The position numbers and the translations under genes are program-made. Under the pieces are notes generated by a model, which ran no database searches, was not told where the DNA came from, and saw nothing but the letters and a program-made list of their open reading frames with translations. A stretch of 64,000 nt of DNA from Ancylostoma caninum. Lineage: Eukaryota; Nematoda; Chromadorea; Rhabditida; Ancylostomatidae. The stretch spans positions 1-64,000 of the forward strand of contig JBAJFG010000199.1 of NCBI GenBank assembly GCA_037903475.1, written 5' to 3'. Of the stretch, positions 34,251 through 46,200 are shown in pieces; position 1 is the first letter of the stretch, and each line of letters begins with the position of its first letter.

Positions 34251-35542
34251 GTTGACCACGAACGAATGACTAACCGTGAAAGTGACAGTGTCGCTTCTTG
34301 CTACAACGGAATCCAATCAAACGAATGAAGAAGCACAACTCTGCTACAAAGTGACAGTGGAAGCACCCATTAGTTATGCAAAATCCTTCAGAAAGTTATG
34401 AGGAAAAGAACTAATTTTGAAATCCGAGATCAACCAAGGAGTAGTACATCTTCAAACCATTATTAGAGGAATAAACATACTTCCTTTTTTCCTTCCTAAA
34501 ATTTCTAAAAGGTGAATGTACCGAAAAAGTGCAAAAATCAAGCAAACGATTACACTTTTCGTATAGGGGAGGGCACGTATACAGCTAAGAGAAAGCACGA
34601 TGAATCATCGAGTGAGCTCAATGTCAATAGTGTGATATCTGTTCGAATTACTCTAACCTAGGATGGCTAACCATCCCGGTGAGTCAGGATATCGGTATTT
34701 TGCGTATGCTAACAAGCATATATTATGAAAATGGCTCATAAGTCTATGTAGAGACTTGAGTAATGAAATCCGCCATTCCGATTCATTCTTGTCAACAGAG
34801 TCGAAGACGTCTTGCTAACAAGCTATCAAATTATGGCGAATGAAATTCACAACGAATTGGGAGACTCTCATTGACTGCTGCAATACAAACCAGGTCCACT
34901 CACACCGAGCATATACTCGTCGAGGAGAGATGAACAAATAGGCCTGAATCTAATTCTGAGCGATTTGAACTTATTATACATTGTGACGTTTAGTCCGAAG
35001 ACGAGCTGAAAAATCCGAAGAGGATAAGCACAAAAAGAACTTGATGAAGCTGCTGCCTTACTCACAAATCGAAGAAACCCTTTTGTCGTTGCAAATGGTG
35101 ACCTCCTAGCGATAGCAGGAATAAAATGTAGTCGTTGACCGAGTTTCGCAGAAAACGGGACATATGAGCACTAGGGTTCACGAAATGACCAAAGTACCCA
35201 GGGCGAGTACTGCGATGCGCTTTCAAAACTCATAAATTCGCACATATAAATGTAATGTTACTTAGACATAGTCACATCGGCAACTAAAATACGTACTCTC
35301 GTCTCTGAATCGGAGCACTGTTAGTTCCCGTGGGCAACCCATCCTTTGTGACAGAAACATTACATAAGTGCCTGGCCCGCAAATGCAAACAGTGCATAGC
35401 TCAAAAAAGACGTTGGTCCTCAGCCTCCCTCTTCGATACAACATTGCCTCTCACAACTGATAAAAACGAGGAAAGGGGAAAAAAGAGGGAAAAAAGAGGT
35501 AAAAAGCATGCGAAGGTTTGAAAATACAACGAGGAAACTAAC

Positions 35543-36786
35543 CCTTTGAATCTGCCTCTAGGCCTATTAATGCAAATCTTGAAGTGTCATTCCCAGTGTC
35601 GAAAACTGAACTTTGTTCACCTGAAGACTTCTCCAATTCCGCTAATGACTGCAGCAAAGATTGGCCTGCAAAATAGTATGCTGATTAAGAGAGCAATTAA
35701 TATTGAAGATTTTTTCTATGTTTAACTCTCAAATGAGAAAAAAAAAGAGTGGGTTGTAGCAAAATGTTTTACCAGCTCTTGCTAAGAACTGACAGAGCAA
35801 GTTGAAAATGACCTTATGAGGAACTAAGAAAGGACTGTATAGGTACATCAACAACTGTCACTCCTGCTAAATGTGTTCGTAAATACAGCATCCACGCAAA
35901 TTTTTGCTGTTAGTTTATGGGTTGTTACATGGAAAGCGCTGATAGCGAATGACTTCTTACAAAAAGTTAGTTGGCGCTTCTTTGAGTCGATGACGCAAAA
36001 TGAAAAGATGGCGATTGCCTTCTGCCACATCTCGCTTATCTGAAAACTACAGATAAGAAAATCCTTTCCACATAACATCCCACTGACTATAAAGATCCCA
36101 ATAATAGAAGGTTAAAACGAGGAGGTGAAGTATCAGGTCAAGGAAAACGCTATGAAGTGGACTGAAAATAAATGAAAGATGCAGAAATCAGCCTTCGCAC
36201 GTTAAATTGATAGTGTATGGAGAGTATCAATGTGAAGAAATAACCAAGCCAACCAAAGGTTAACTTATAAGGCTAAAACCAAAGGTACGTTTTATGAAAG
36301 ACTCCGTGACTCCCACAAAGTAGTCCTGACGTCTGTCGAACGCTTGCTTTCTTCAACAAACTGAAGTATCGCCCATTTTAAAAACGACGATAGTTGAGCA
36401 TTTGTGCCTAAGACCTGCATTTCTCGCCTGCCTCTCCGAATACGGCAGTATTTCTCGCATTCTCTCTTTCTCGAATATCTTCACAACTACATTTCTCGGT
36501 GAAACTATGTAGTCGAGGAAAGAAGAAAGTATTTATTTAACAAATGATGACTTTTCCAGGACTTGTTCATTAAAAAATCCTCTACTAAAAAAAGCGAAAC
36601 AAATTAAAGAAATATCCGTGACATGTCAGACCATGACTGCTTCTCATTGCATGTGTTCAATAGCGAAAACATTGACAACATGCACATGTTATACTAAAAA
36701 ATAGAGAATGGAGAAAAGAACTCACCTTTATGAAGATTTACTGGCTGCTCTTGGATAACTACGGATTCCTCAGTATTCGAAACCAT
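35543..36786 (-). CDS. Two N-terminal exons, probably of the PDZ gene
   Basis: Exon 36786-36726 starts MVSNTEESVVIQEQPVNLHK and joins in phase to 35665-35543, which reads through LLQSLAELEKSSGEQSS and ends EADSKG. Both have good splice signals. They point toward the PDZ exons on the same strand, but exon 35543 ends in phase 1 while 33884 begins in phase 0, so either one small exon between them is missing or they belong to a separate gene. Composition is acidic and Ser-rich, with no domain. Confidence 0.45.
36385..36490 (-). repeat. Dispersed repeat, TCGTATTCGGAGA family, copy 2
   Basis: Reverse-strand copy containing GCCGTATTCGGAGAGGCAGG and CGAGAAATGCAGGTCTTAGGC. It matches 48523-48625 closely and 21208-21310 more loosely. 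Confidence 0.5.
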
Positions 36787-37266
36787 GGGAATGCCAACGA
36801 CTGATAACCCGACTACTAAAACGGCAGCGAAAATCGATGCGTCATATCGGAACCATCAAAAAGTTTCAGTAGCACATGACAAGCACAATCATCACATCGA
36901 AAAACTGAGATTGACAAGAGCTCAATGGATTGTCCGTCAGCGACAAAAGTGATAGATTTACGCGCGATTGCATAACAGCTTTATTCAAAACTCGTAGAAG
37001 CATTTATTAACAGCATGAATCGTCGCCTCATTGGTCTAAAAAGGTTGTAGCCACAGCCAAAAAGGACGGCAGAAAATCTTCTTCTCCCGCAGAATGACTG
37101 CGTCATTTCCCGGAGCGAGGAACAGTTGTCGTGCGTCGGATTGTTGTCGCGTTGTCGCCGCGAGCGACATCGCGACAACAATCCGACGTGGAGGCCATTT
37201 TCAGTGAAGCTCTCAGTAAAGCTTTGAATGCTTCTTATTAATCCTTTCTATTTTTGGACTTCATGA
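36787..37266. promoter_or_regulatory. Divergent region upstream of vps-54
   Basis: 480 bp between oppositely oriented start codons (36786 minus, 37267 plus), the natural place for a shared promoter. It contains a strong GC-rich palindrome at 37134-37188 and, just before vps-54, an acceptor CCATTTTCAG ending at about 37202 that could take a spliced leader. Confidence 0.5.
37134..37188. repeat. GC-rich inverted repeat
   Basis: CGTCGGATTGTTGTCGCG is followed after 19 bases by its exact reverse complement CGCGACAACAATCCGACG. The inner 19 bases are themselves partly self-complementary. It lies 79 bp upstream of the vps-54 start. Confidence 0.85.
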
Positions 37267-40200
37267 ATGACGGCGGAGGTGCGATCAACTCGTGGCTTTC
37301 CTACGCAAGGATCTAAGGTTGTACAGGGACTTTACCCAAGGTTTGTTACCTTTTCGTTGGGCGGATGGCAGCTGTTTTCGATCTTTTTGTGATTTTTGTT
37401 GTTATTTAGGGAATGTGAGTTGTGCTATCCACGACTGGAGTTTCATGATCAAGCTCAGTTCGCCAGGCACCTGCGAGTGGTTCACTCAACAAAGGAGGGA
37501 GGCTCGTACATCTGCCGGTTAGTGTCTTTGCTTTTGTTTTTGTCTTCATCTTTAACTGCTTTTTGCAACTGAAAGGGGAACATGGGTGCTAAAATGTGGT
37601 GTTTGATAACTTTATCATTAAATATAACACCTATCAAGGCATCACTTACTTCCATATGACATTTCATATTTTCTTGCGTAAATTTGTTGTTCAGATTATG
37701 TACTTAGCTGTTGTGTTTATTTCTTTTTGAATTGGCTGGAAGCATCATTGAAATTATCTTACCTTTGTGAGATGAGAACTGCTCTATTCCACATCCGTGA
37801 CCCCCAAAATTTTCAAAAGAAAAGAATTCTGCTGAAATTCCACCAAGGAGGAGGGAAAGGAGTTTTTCACGTTTCAAACACGATACTCCTCGAAAACGGG
37901 ACTGCGGTTTAAAAAAGGTTACGACATTTGTGTTCAGCACGTCAAAGGAGGCTTCCATGCAAATTTGCAGCGGATTCTGTGCCGCAAGTTCTGTCTCGAA
38001 ATAGCTTTTCCGTAGTGTCGTGGATCGCGGCGAGACCCAAACAGAAGATGCGGTAAAAGCACGCCGATTGGAATTCAGGGTCGTGTAGGTCCCACCACGC
38101 GTCTAATCCGTCAGTCATTGAGATGATCTACCACATGTACCGTATATTTGCCGTAGTTTCAGCAAAGTTTTAGCGAAGAAAAATTCTTGAAAATTTTGGA
38201 GCTTAGGATGTGGAATAGTGGCATGGATAGAAGTGGTTTATTTGCTTTACCATATCGTTTGAGTAAATAACTTATATTGCGAGAGGGATAAACATACTGC
38301 CGCCATACAGAACCCTCCATATTGCTTTAATTCAGAAGCCCCAAGCTGATGCAAGGTTTGATAGGTTGCTCCCACAACACTCCGGATGCGCGGTTTGTGA
38401 GCGGGCAATCACTCGCAAATTCTAAATCAGCTGCTAATTCAAAACCAGTTTTATATGGCTAGAAGGCTTGTCAAAAATCATATTACGGGTCATACCTGGA
38501 ATCTGCTACATGGACACTGGAAGCTCAGAAAACCACATTGGTTTTCTAACATGTTCCTCCACCCATAGCTACGCACAACGTATTTTGAGCCTTCTAACAA
38601 TATGCATAGCTCGCATACGTAATGTACAATATTATAAGAACTAAGAAAGAAACACTCTGTCCGAGACTTTTGCTGTTTTGCCGTTTTGCCTTGCTCATCC
38701 GCTTTCCCTTCGCTTTCGAGTCATAAGTCATTGTTTTGAACTGCTCCAACTGGGCAATTGATAATCCATGTACGGGTAAAAGCTTGAAGTGAAGGATTAC
38801 GAAGCACAAAAGACTGTTGACTCCCAACCTTCCGCGTCAGTTCTATCGATTTGTTGTTCAGCTACCTCTGAGGTTACTGAGACCGTTCTGGCTCTCAGAC
38901 TGAGGCAAACTAATAGGGAAGTATTAGCACCAACTTTGCGGAGGTTGTAATGCAAGTCTTGTTCGGCTTTCTGTTTTTGAAACGGTACTTTATTCGTCTA
39001 ACTTTGGTACAAATCGCGTAACCAAAAGTTGTGAGATTAACGGCATAGAGGTGAGGAGCAGCAAAATTCCCCAACGTGGTTTTGGAAAGGGCTAACAACC
39101 TTCATTTCATTTGTGTTCATATCCACAAATGTTCTGATTCAAGAGTAGACAAGGTGTTCTGAATTAAAAACTCTAGTTCGGCTAACTTACCAGTCTACCA
39201 AACAAGTTGTTTCAAAGGACAGCCATGTTTCAAAAGACCCCATTTCCCTTTTTGTAGGTACAGCATGGATGTAAAAGCTGCGTAGTATAGAAAGATAACA
39301 TTCATAATCTCATTTAGAAGCATTATTGTTCCCAGTTTGATCCCATCAACATCACCATTTACTGGTGCACAATCAGGTAGGTTTATGCAAACCAAGATTG
39401 GGCAAACCAAGAATTGCCTGCTTGACTCGGTAACAACCAAGAAGATTTAGCTCTTTTACATTTTTTTGTTTTAGTTGTATTTATAATACACCATATTTGT
39501 GTTTAAGATATGGCAACAATAATGTGTGTCAAAAACTTCCTCTAGAGGGCGTTTCTGATGACGACTATGAAGCACATGTTCGCCGTGTACACTGTGGTCA
39601 GTTCATGTCGAGATATTTCTGGATGAAAATGGTTTTTTGAACCTTTCGATGTAATGTGCTTGACGCATTTTAGTCCCGCTTCAGCAGTCGAGACTCAGCG
39701 TCGAGGATCCGCGTGAGAAAGAGTTCACACTAACAAGGTACGTTTGTGGTTCGGTGTTTTTTTTTTTGCGAATGCGAAGAAAAGATGAGGCAAAATTTAT
39801 GAGTTTTGCAAAACGACATCCAAAACGAAATTATTATACATTCACAACCATGAATAGGGTAACAATAGATTTGAGTTCGAAAAATTCAAATGCTGTGGAC
39901 CGGTATCTATCAAAATCTCGTGAGGAAGTAAGTGATATCATTGAGGCAAGATCATGAAAACGCGTGGCTTCCTGAAGCATTGTGGTATTTTCGTTAATCC
40001 ACCTGTATTTTCGTCGGATTAGGGCTGCGACTATAGCCAGGTGGAGAGACTTCCTGAAACGAGAACATTCATTCTTTGTCGCCAGTGTTTATTCTTTCTT
40101 GTGCTGCAAAGCCTTCAACTACTATTCGCTGGAAAGCTTCCATAGATTTTACTTACATGCTTGTCGCCTATTCATTCATCATTCACCACAACTTTCTTGC

Positions 40201-43200
40201 CTTTTTTCCGTAATTCTGGTGATGCCCGTGAACCTGTATAGCGGACTTCATTTAGATTCAATATTTGCAGTTAAGTACATCACTCCTCAGTTTTCTTTAA
40301 ATGAATATTATTCTTCTTTTTTTCCTCCTTCTTACACTCATTCCGTGTCTTAATCCGCTCTTGATTGTTGGTGAATGGATGGCGTATGAATTTCGTGTGT
40401 TTTCTCAATCATTCCTCCCGCCTTCAACGCTTCCAAGTTGCACTTCCTATTCCGTCGTTTTCTGTCACAATCGCACATACCCTTTTTCCAAACTTGCTCT
40501 TTTACCCATTCCTTAGTATTGATCACTTTTGGTTTTTCTACTCTCATTTGCTTTCATACCTCTATTAACCTTGGCTTATCCTTTTCGCTTGCACAAAGCA
40601 CCGTTCCTAGCAGCTTTAGAGAAGGTGAGGAGTTATAGCTACATTAGTTTGGAAGCAGGGTTAAGTGGGTGACGATAGATAATCATTGGACCTGGTCTTT
40701 ATGGCAGGAAAGCATGGGTGTTCGAATTCGTATGCCAGGACAAAGGTGCTGTTTTTCTCGATTGAGGAGGTACGGAGTAGAATGGCGTAGGGGCCGGCTT
40801 TCTACACTTTTCATGATCACCACACCACACTTGACATACTTGGAAGTGCTGGCGCTGCCACTAATGTTGATCAGGAAGGACCACAAATTTTAAGCAGTTT
40901 CATAGCTGTGCACATTCCTATCAACATCAGTGGCATGCCTGTAGATCTCGTGCAAATATCAATCGTGCACTCGGATGTTACACGTGTCATATTAGTAGAT
41001 GTTCAGTTTGGTTAGAGGAACGAAATGATATTGTAGTGCTTACGTTAAGTTCATAACTTGGAGAAGGTGATGGTGGTGGATGAAATGGATTTTCGAAGGG
41101 ATTAGCCCCTATGGATATCTTCTTCGTTGGTAAATCAGCGAGTCCGGAAAGCTGAAAAGAGGAGATAGCAGAAATGGAGAGAAAGTTGTGACTGGCGTAG
41201 AAGTAAAGGAGTCGTAGTAGTGGTGTCAATCGAAATGAAAGTATAGGGTGATTTTGGTAGTTGTTTAGTTTTAAACATAGTACACGATAGTATAAGAAGT
41301 GAGAAGTTCTGTGAATAGTTTAGTAATGTCACCGTTGGATGTTGCAGGTTGATCTTGTGGTACCGCTCCTGGCTGCTGAAGATTAATATTTTTGATGTAT
41401 CTAATTACATTTTTCTGCTCCAAGTACAAAGAACATCAAAATTATGGCGACTACACGGTTACCATGGATTTGTTTGACTTTTGGAAGCTTTTGTGCTACT
41501 CGTGACAAATCTTTTGTTCTCCAGTTATTTCTCCGATTCTCCGGCCAACTTATGCTAAATCCGTGCTTATTTTATCGTGCGACTACATATATAATGAAAA
41601 ATAGGCTAAGACTCAACGCAGGAAGACGCTCACTCATATATGAAGCATTCGTGGATGTAGGGATCCTTGTCCATGACAAATACGAGCCGCATCTGATGCA
41701 TCTAGTAGAAATTCGCCCCTATCAAGCTTCCGTAAATTACTGGAGATAGCTGTATTCGGAGAGGTCTCGAAGTGTGGCAATCTCGAGAAAAATCGAAAAA
41801 CTGTGCGAAGGGATTCACCGCTTCAAGTGGGCAGAGTTTCACTGTAGCGTGAGATGGGCATCAAAGAGATATCAATGAGAAAAACTGGTGAATGCAAGAC
41901 TTTTCCGACCCGCTAGATTTGAGCCATGAAGCCATCATTTCTTCAAACCCCGACCTACTGGATAACCCTACTTGCTCACAACGCCCGAGAGAAACTGATT
42001 GACATCTACCAGCCCACGTTGGACACCTTTACAATATTTAAAACCTTCTGTGTCGTAGCCAGTTGAGGAATGTTTTGAATTCACCGTTGAGCACTGTTGA
42101 GTTTATTATTGATTATGGTTGACTGATAATGGCAGACACTGTTTTCTAAAGATCCCCCAAAATTCTAACTATTTCTGAGGGAACGGAACATTTATCTGGT
42201 CGCCATAATTTTGACGTACTCTGCAATAGAACGCTGGTGGAAGCTGTAATTCTTCAAACACATTATTGCTATCAAAAGTAGATCAAGAACTTCTTATTTT
42301 GTTGTCCTGAATTTTTCCTGAACATCTTCAGAATTTTTTCTTACCTTGCTTTCTCTTCGACGACTTGGGGCCTCCGACACCTTTTTCAGTATCTTCTCCT
42401 TTACGACCTTTTTCGTGAGGTATGTGTATAGGTATGTGCCTCCCTAGAAAGAGTTTTTTTGCTAAGAAGAAGGTTGTTTTGGTAATTCTGTATTTATAAA
42501 AAATCACCAACCTGGATCAGCGACAGTATACTAAGTCCGAGCCACATTCCAATTGATCCTCCAAGAGCAGCAATGAACGCAGTAATTGAGTACTTCCATT
42601 GTTGTTCCATGGTAAGGTATTCGAATGATCCCCAGTTCAAGTTGATCAGTGTCAAATCTGCATGCTATTTTTTAGACCCGTTTTATTTCTTCTTTTTTTG
42701 AATTTTTTTCCATACTTTCCATGTTTTTTAACTCCTTCGTAGTTGAGTGGGCTTTATTTTCAAGCCTACACATCAAGTACAGCGTTTAACCCATTGACGA
42801 CCGTGTGGCTCACCGGTGAGCCGCGCCCTTCTTGACAAGTACTGGACCTTATTTTCAAACTATTTTGCAGCATTTCCATATGGAGTGGTTACAATCTTCC
42901 TAAAAAGGTCTCAAACAAGTGTAGTTCAAGACGGAGTTCTCCATTATTGCGAAAAACATCATGCAAAGGATTTCGAAGTCAAGGAAGATTGCTTCACATT
43001 TCTTTTGTAGTGGAATGAAATACTCTGTGCAAAAGACATATTTCCTGCACAGAAACACGTTCTTTACATCCTGCACTTCCTTGTTAGTCAGGCTAGAGCC
43101 TTGGGAACATGTATAGTCTCTGGACACTCCCTCACAGCACTCAAAACACCTTTTACAAACTTCTTTTGGCCTCAATGAAAGCAAAAAGTTTTTAGGTTCT

Positions 43201-46200
43201 CTCCTTTTCTAGTCAGATGATACCGTCGATCTTCTAGAATTAGATTTCAGAATGTTTTCGGAAAAAGATCCGTTTTATTTCCGATTCCCTTATCGTAACA
43301 GTGTGGAACTCCGCTGGCGCAGCACTCTTGAAAAGGGCGTTGGTCCCACGCGTCAGACACGCAAAAATGCGCGCGGTCATCAATGGGTTAAAATAGCTTA
43401 GAAGCAAATTTTAACTAATTACGTACAAGTACATCTGAATTGAATCCTAATACATCTAAATTGAATCCCATGTTGTAGCTTGTTTCTAAATTTCGTGCGA
43501 ATAATTTGCCTGCAGACTGGACGCCTATTACTGCGATAGATTCACGATTACAAAGCAAGCCCCTTAGCTCTGAAAATATATATTTCTTGTTTTTTTTTTC
43601 TTGCCTTCGCTATTTATGATTAGTGATGGGACTTCATCGCTATCTAGTCCGTATTGGCCTGCTTTGGGACGTCAAGAAAATGGAATTTCGATCATTTTCG
43701 CTTTTCAGAAATGTTTTCTGAAGGCAGCTTGTCAAAATCTAGCAATTTTGGTCTGTCATTCATCACTTTTGATGCAACCGTACGTGTTGAACGTCTTTCT
43801 TCGAGGAATTGATTAAATTTCTCGAATAAGGTTTCAAATTGTTTGTATGTGTAAACATGTGCACCTGGTCGAACCATTCTCCCTTGAACTTCATGGTCTA
43901 TTTCGTAGCGAATTTGTCGACAGTCTCGGAAGCAACGGTTGGCGCATTCACTGTCTGAGTAGTTGCCTTTTTGAACGCTGGAATTCAATATTTTAGGTTG
44001 TTTCATTATTCTGAGCTTGCTTTTCATCTTCCATAAGATTTCATCACTAGTTTCTACAATAGTCCATTAGGATCAACCTGGCCGATTTCCTCAACACGTA
44101 CCCTCCCTTCATATCAGTATCTTTAGCAAGCCTATCATAGATGATACTGTTAGAGATAGCTAGAGATAACAACCGACTGCGGTGTTTAAGTGTTGAGGAA
44201 GTCGGTCAGGTCCACCCTACCACTTGTGAAGACGTAAAGGTTTTTCAGTGTATTGAACTCTTGATCACTTACTCTACTTCACACTTTGTGTAGTCACAGA
44301 GCGGGAATTTGTCCAGATCATCTTTCGCCAAGTAGCTGAGTGATAACGCTGTACATTTACACATGTCCTGAAACAAGTAAGTTTATGCGTAGAGCTCGAA
44401 TTTAAGAAAGAACATGAGCACTGGATCCGGATGCATGGTTGAGGTTACCCATGGTAAACGTATTAACGTGCTCAAATTTACTCTTCACCTAGAACCCATC
44501 AACATGTTCGCCGTGATTGTGCCATCGTTGAAGTGATGCATCCAGAACTGGCATGTGAGACTACCCAGGGTAAACGTGTTGACACTCTTGTAAAAGATGG
44601 GTAAATGTGTGTGGTGTGAACACGTTTACCTTTGGTAATTTTAATGATGCTTGCCCGTCCAGGTCCTGGAGTCGTTTATTATTGTTTCTATTGCAATTAG
44701 ATAAGCGTAAAAGTGGTCCATCCTGTGACCCTTGGATGAATTGGTCTGCACGGCACTTACATCGCTTCAGGCCAATAATGAGCTGTTCTATGGTTGTAAA
44801 GAGGAGAGATGGAAGAAGAATCGGTGGAGTATATAATTACGGGCCAAACATTGAAATTTGGGGAGCTGAAAGGTTAGGAGTTCCTGTACTATGTGCATGT
44901 AGATTAGATGTTTCACTCTTTTTGCCACCGAATTGAGACAGGTCTTATTTCAGATGTTTGCCCCCCTCCCCCCCTCCTTCTGCTTCTGTAAAACATGGAT
45001 GGTTGGTATGCGAGTCAAAACCATCATTGATTTGACGTTTGTGTTTACGACTCCTTTGTAAAGAGAAAGACGCGCTAAATAAATCAACCCAGTTGACTGA
45101 AGTATCACATGATTGTTGCTATCGTTTTGGTTGTGAATTTGTGAAGAAGGAGAGAATGACTTCTCCCAACAAGAATCCACTCTAACGAGGAAACTAACCC
45201 GGATCATCTCCATTCTGCAACGGGACCTGCAGTCAAACTCGCTGTCTTCTCCTTCCTCCACGTCACGACATGCCTTTCCTGGCTCATCGTTCTCGAGCAT
45301 TTGGTAGAGTGCACGAACCTCGACTGAGACCTCGTGACGCATACCAGCACAGAGCTAAACAAATGGATTTCTTCTCGAATCTCGGTTTCTAGAAAGAGCG
45401 ATGCTAACCTCAGAAGTGAATCCGTCCCTCGCTCTTCCCTTTCCCTCCATAAATCGATTAAGCGATGAAGGACGTCCGTGGAAATCGACGCTCATGCATT
45501 CGAGGTGTTCGCCATTGAGGTTCTCAGCGTTATGGGATAAGAGCATGGTGAAGAAATTGCCCTGGAATGAAGGAGGCTACGTCTGTCCGCTTTATTTACT
45601 GGGACAGGTGCAAATGCTGTCCTTAGCTTTATTTTGAATCTTGAGTGACCCGTTCGGCCTTAGTTTCTATAGGAGCGAATGCAGTATCCGAATAACACAA
45701 TTTTTGATCAACTAACAGCTGGCGTTTCCCACCTTTCTATCAGCATTCCTAAGGAATGAGTTTACCCAGTGGAAACTCCTTGTATAGGGTAATCAGAGCT
45801 TCGTGAATGTCTCTAGCTGTGGACATTGTAAAAGGTTCACCGCAGCTAATGAAATGAGATAATTATTTCTATCCAAAATCGCTCCTTGATTGTAAGAATT
45901 TTTGGATTCGGCTCAAGTGGATGTGAATGCTGCACCATAGAGCTGATTTGACTGTAATTCTCCAAGGTTCTTCAAAAAATGTAGAGGAGCCCCACTCCCA
46001 TAGTATTTATTTGAAAATATAGTTAGTTTATAAAGCTCAATAGATGCTAACAGGAGCTACATTTTGGTAAAATTGTGCCATTTTTTTTTCGAGAATGTTT
46101 CCCTTCAAAGCTTTCTGCTTATTGGTACCTGAGGGTTTTTGCTGAAGTAACACGTGGGTTTATGGTTTGAATATTTTCGGCCTAGTTTTCCAGTTTTTTT

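Noticed and set aside
43692..43783. Extension of del-6 exon 8 to a stop at 43692
   Set aside because: Would end the channel before TM2. A donor at 43783 gives the phase needed for the TM2 exon and a whole-protein frame.
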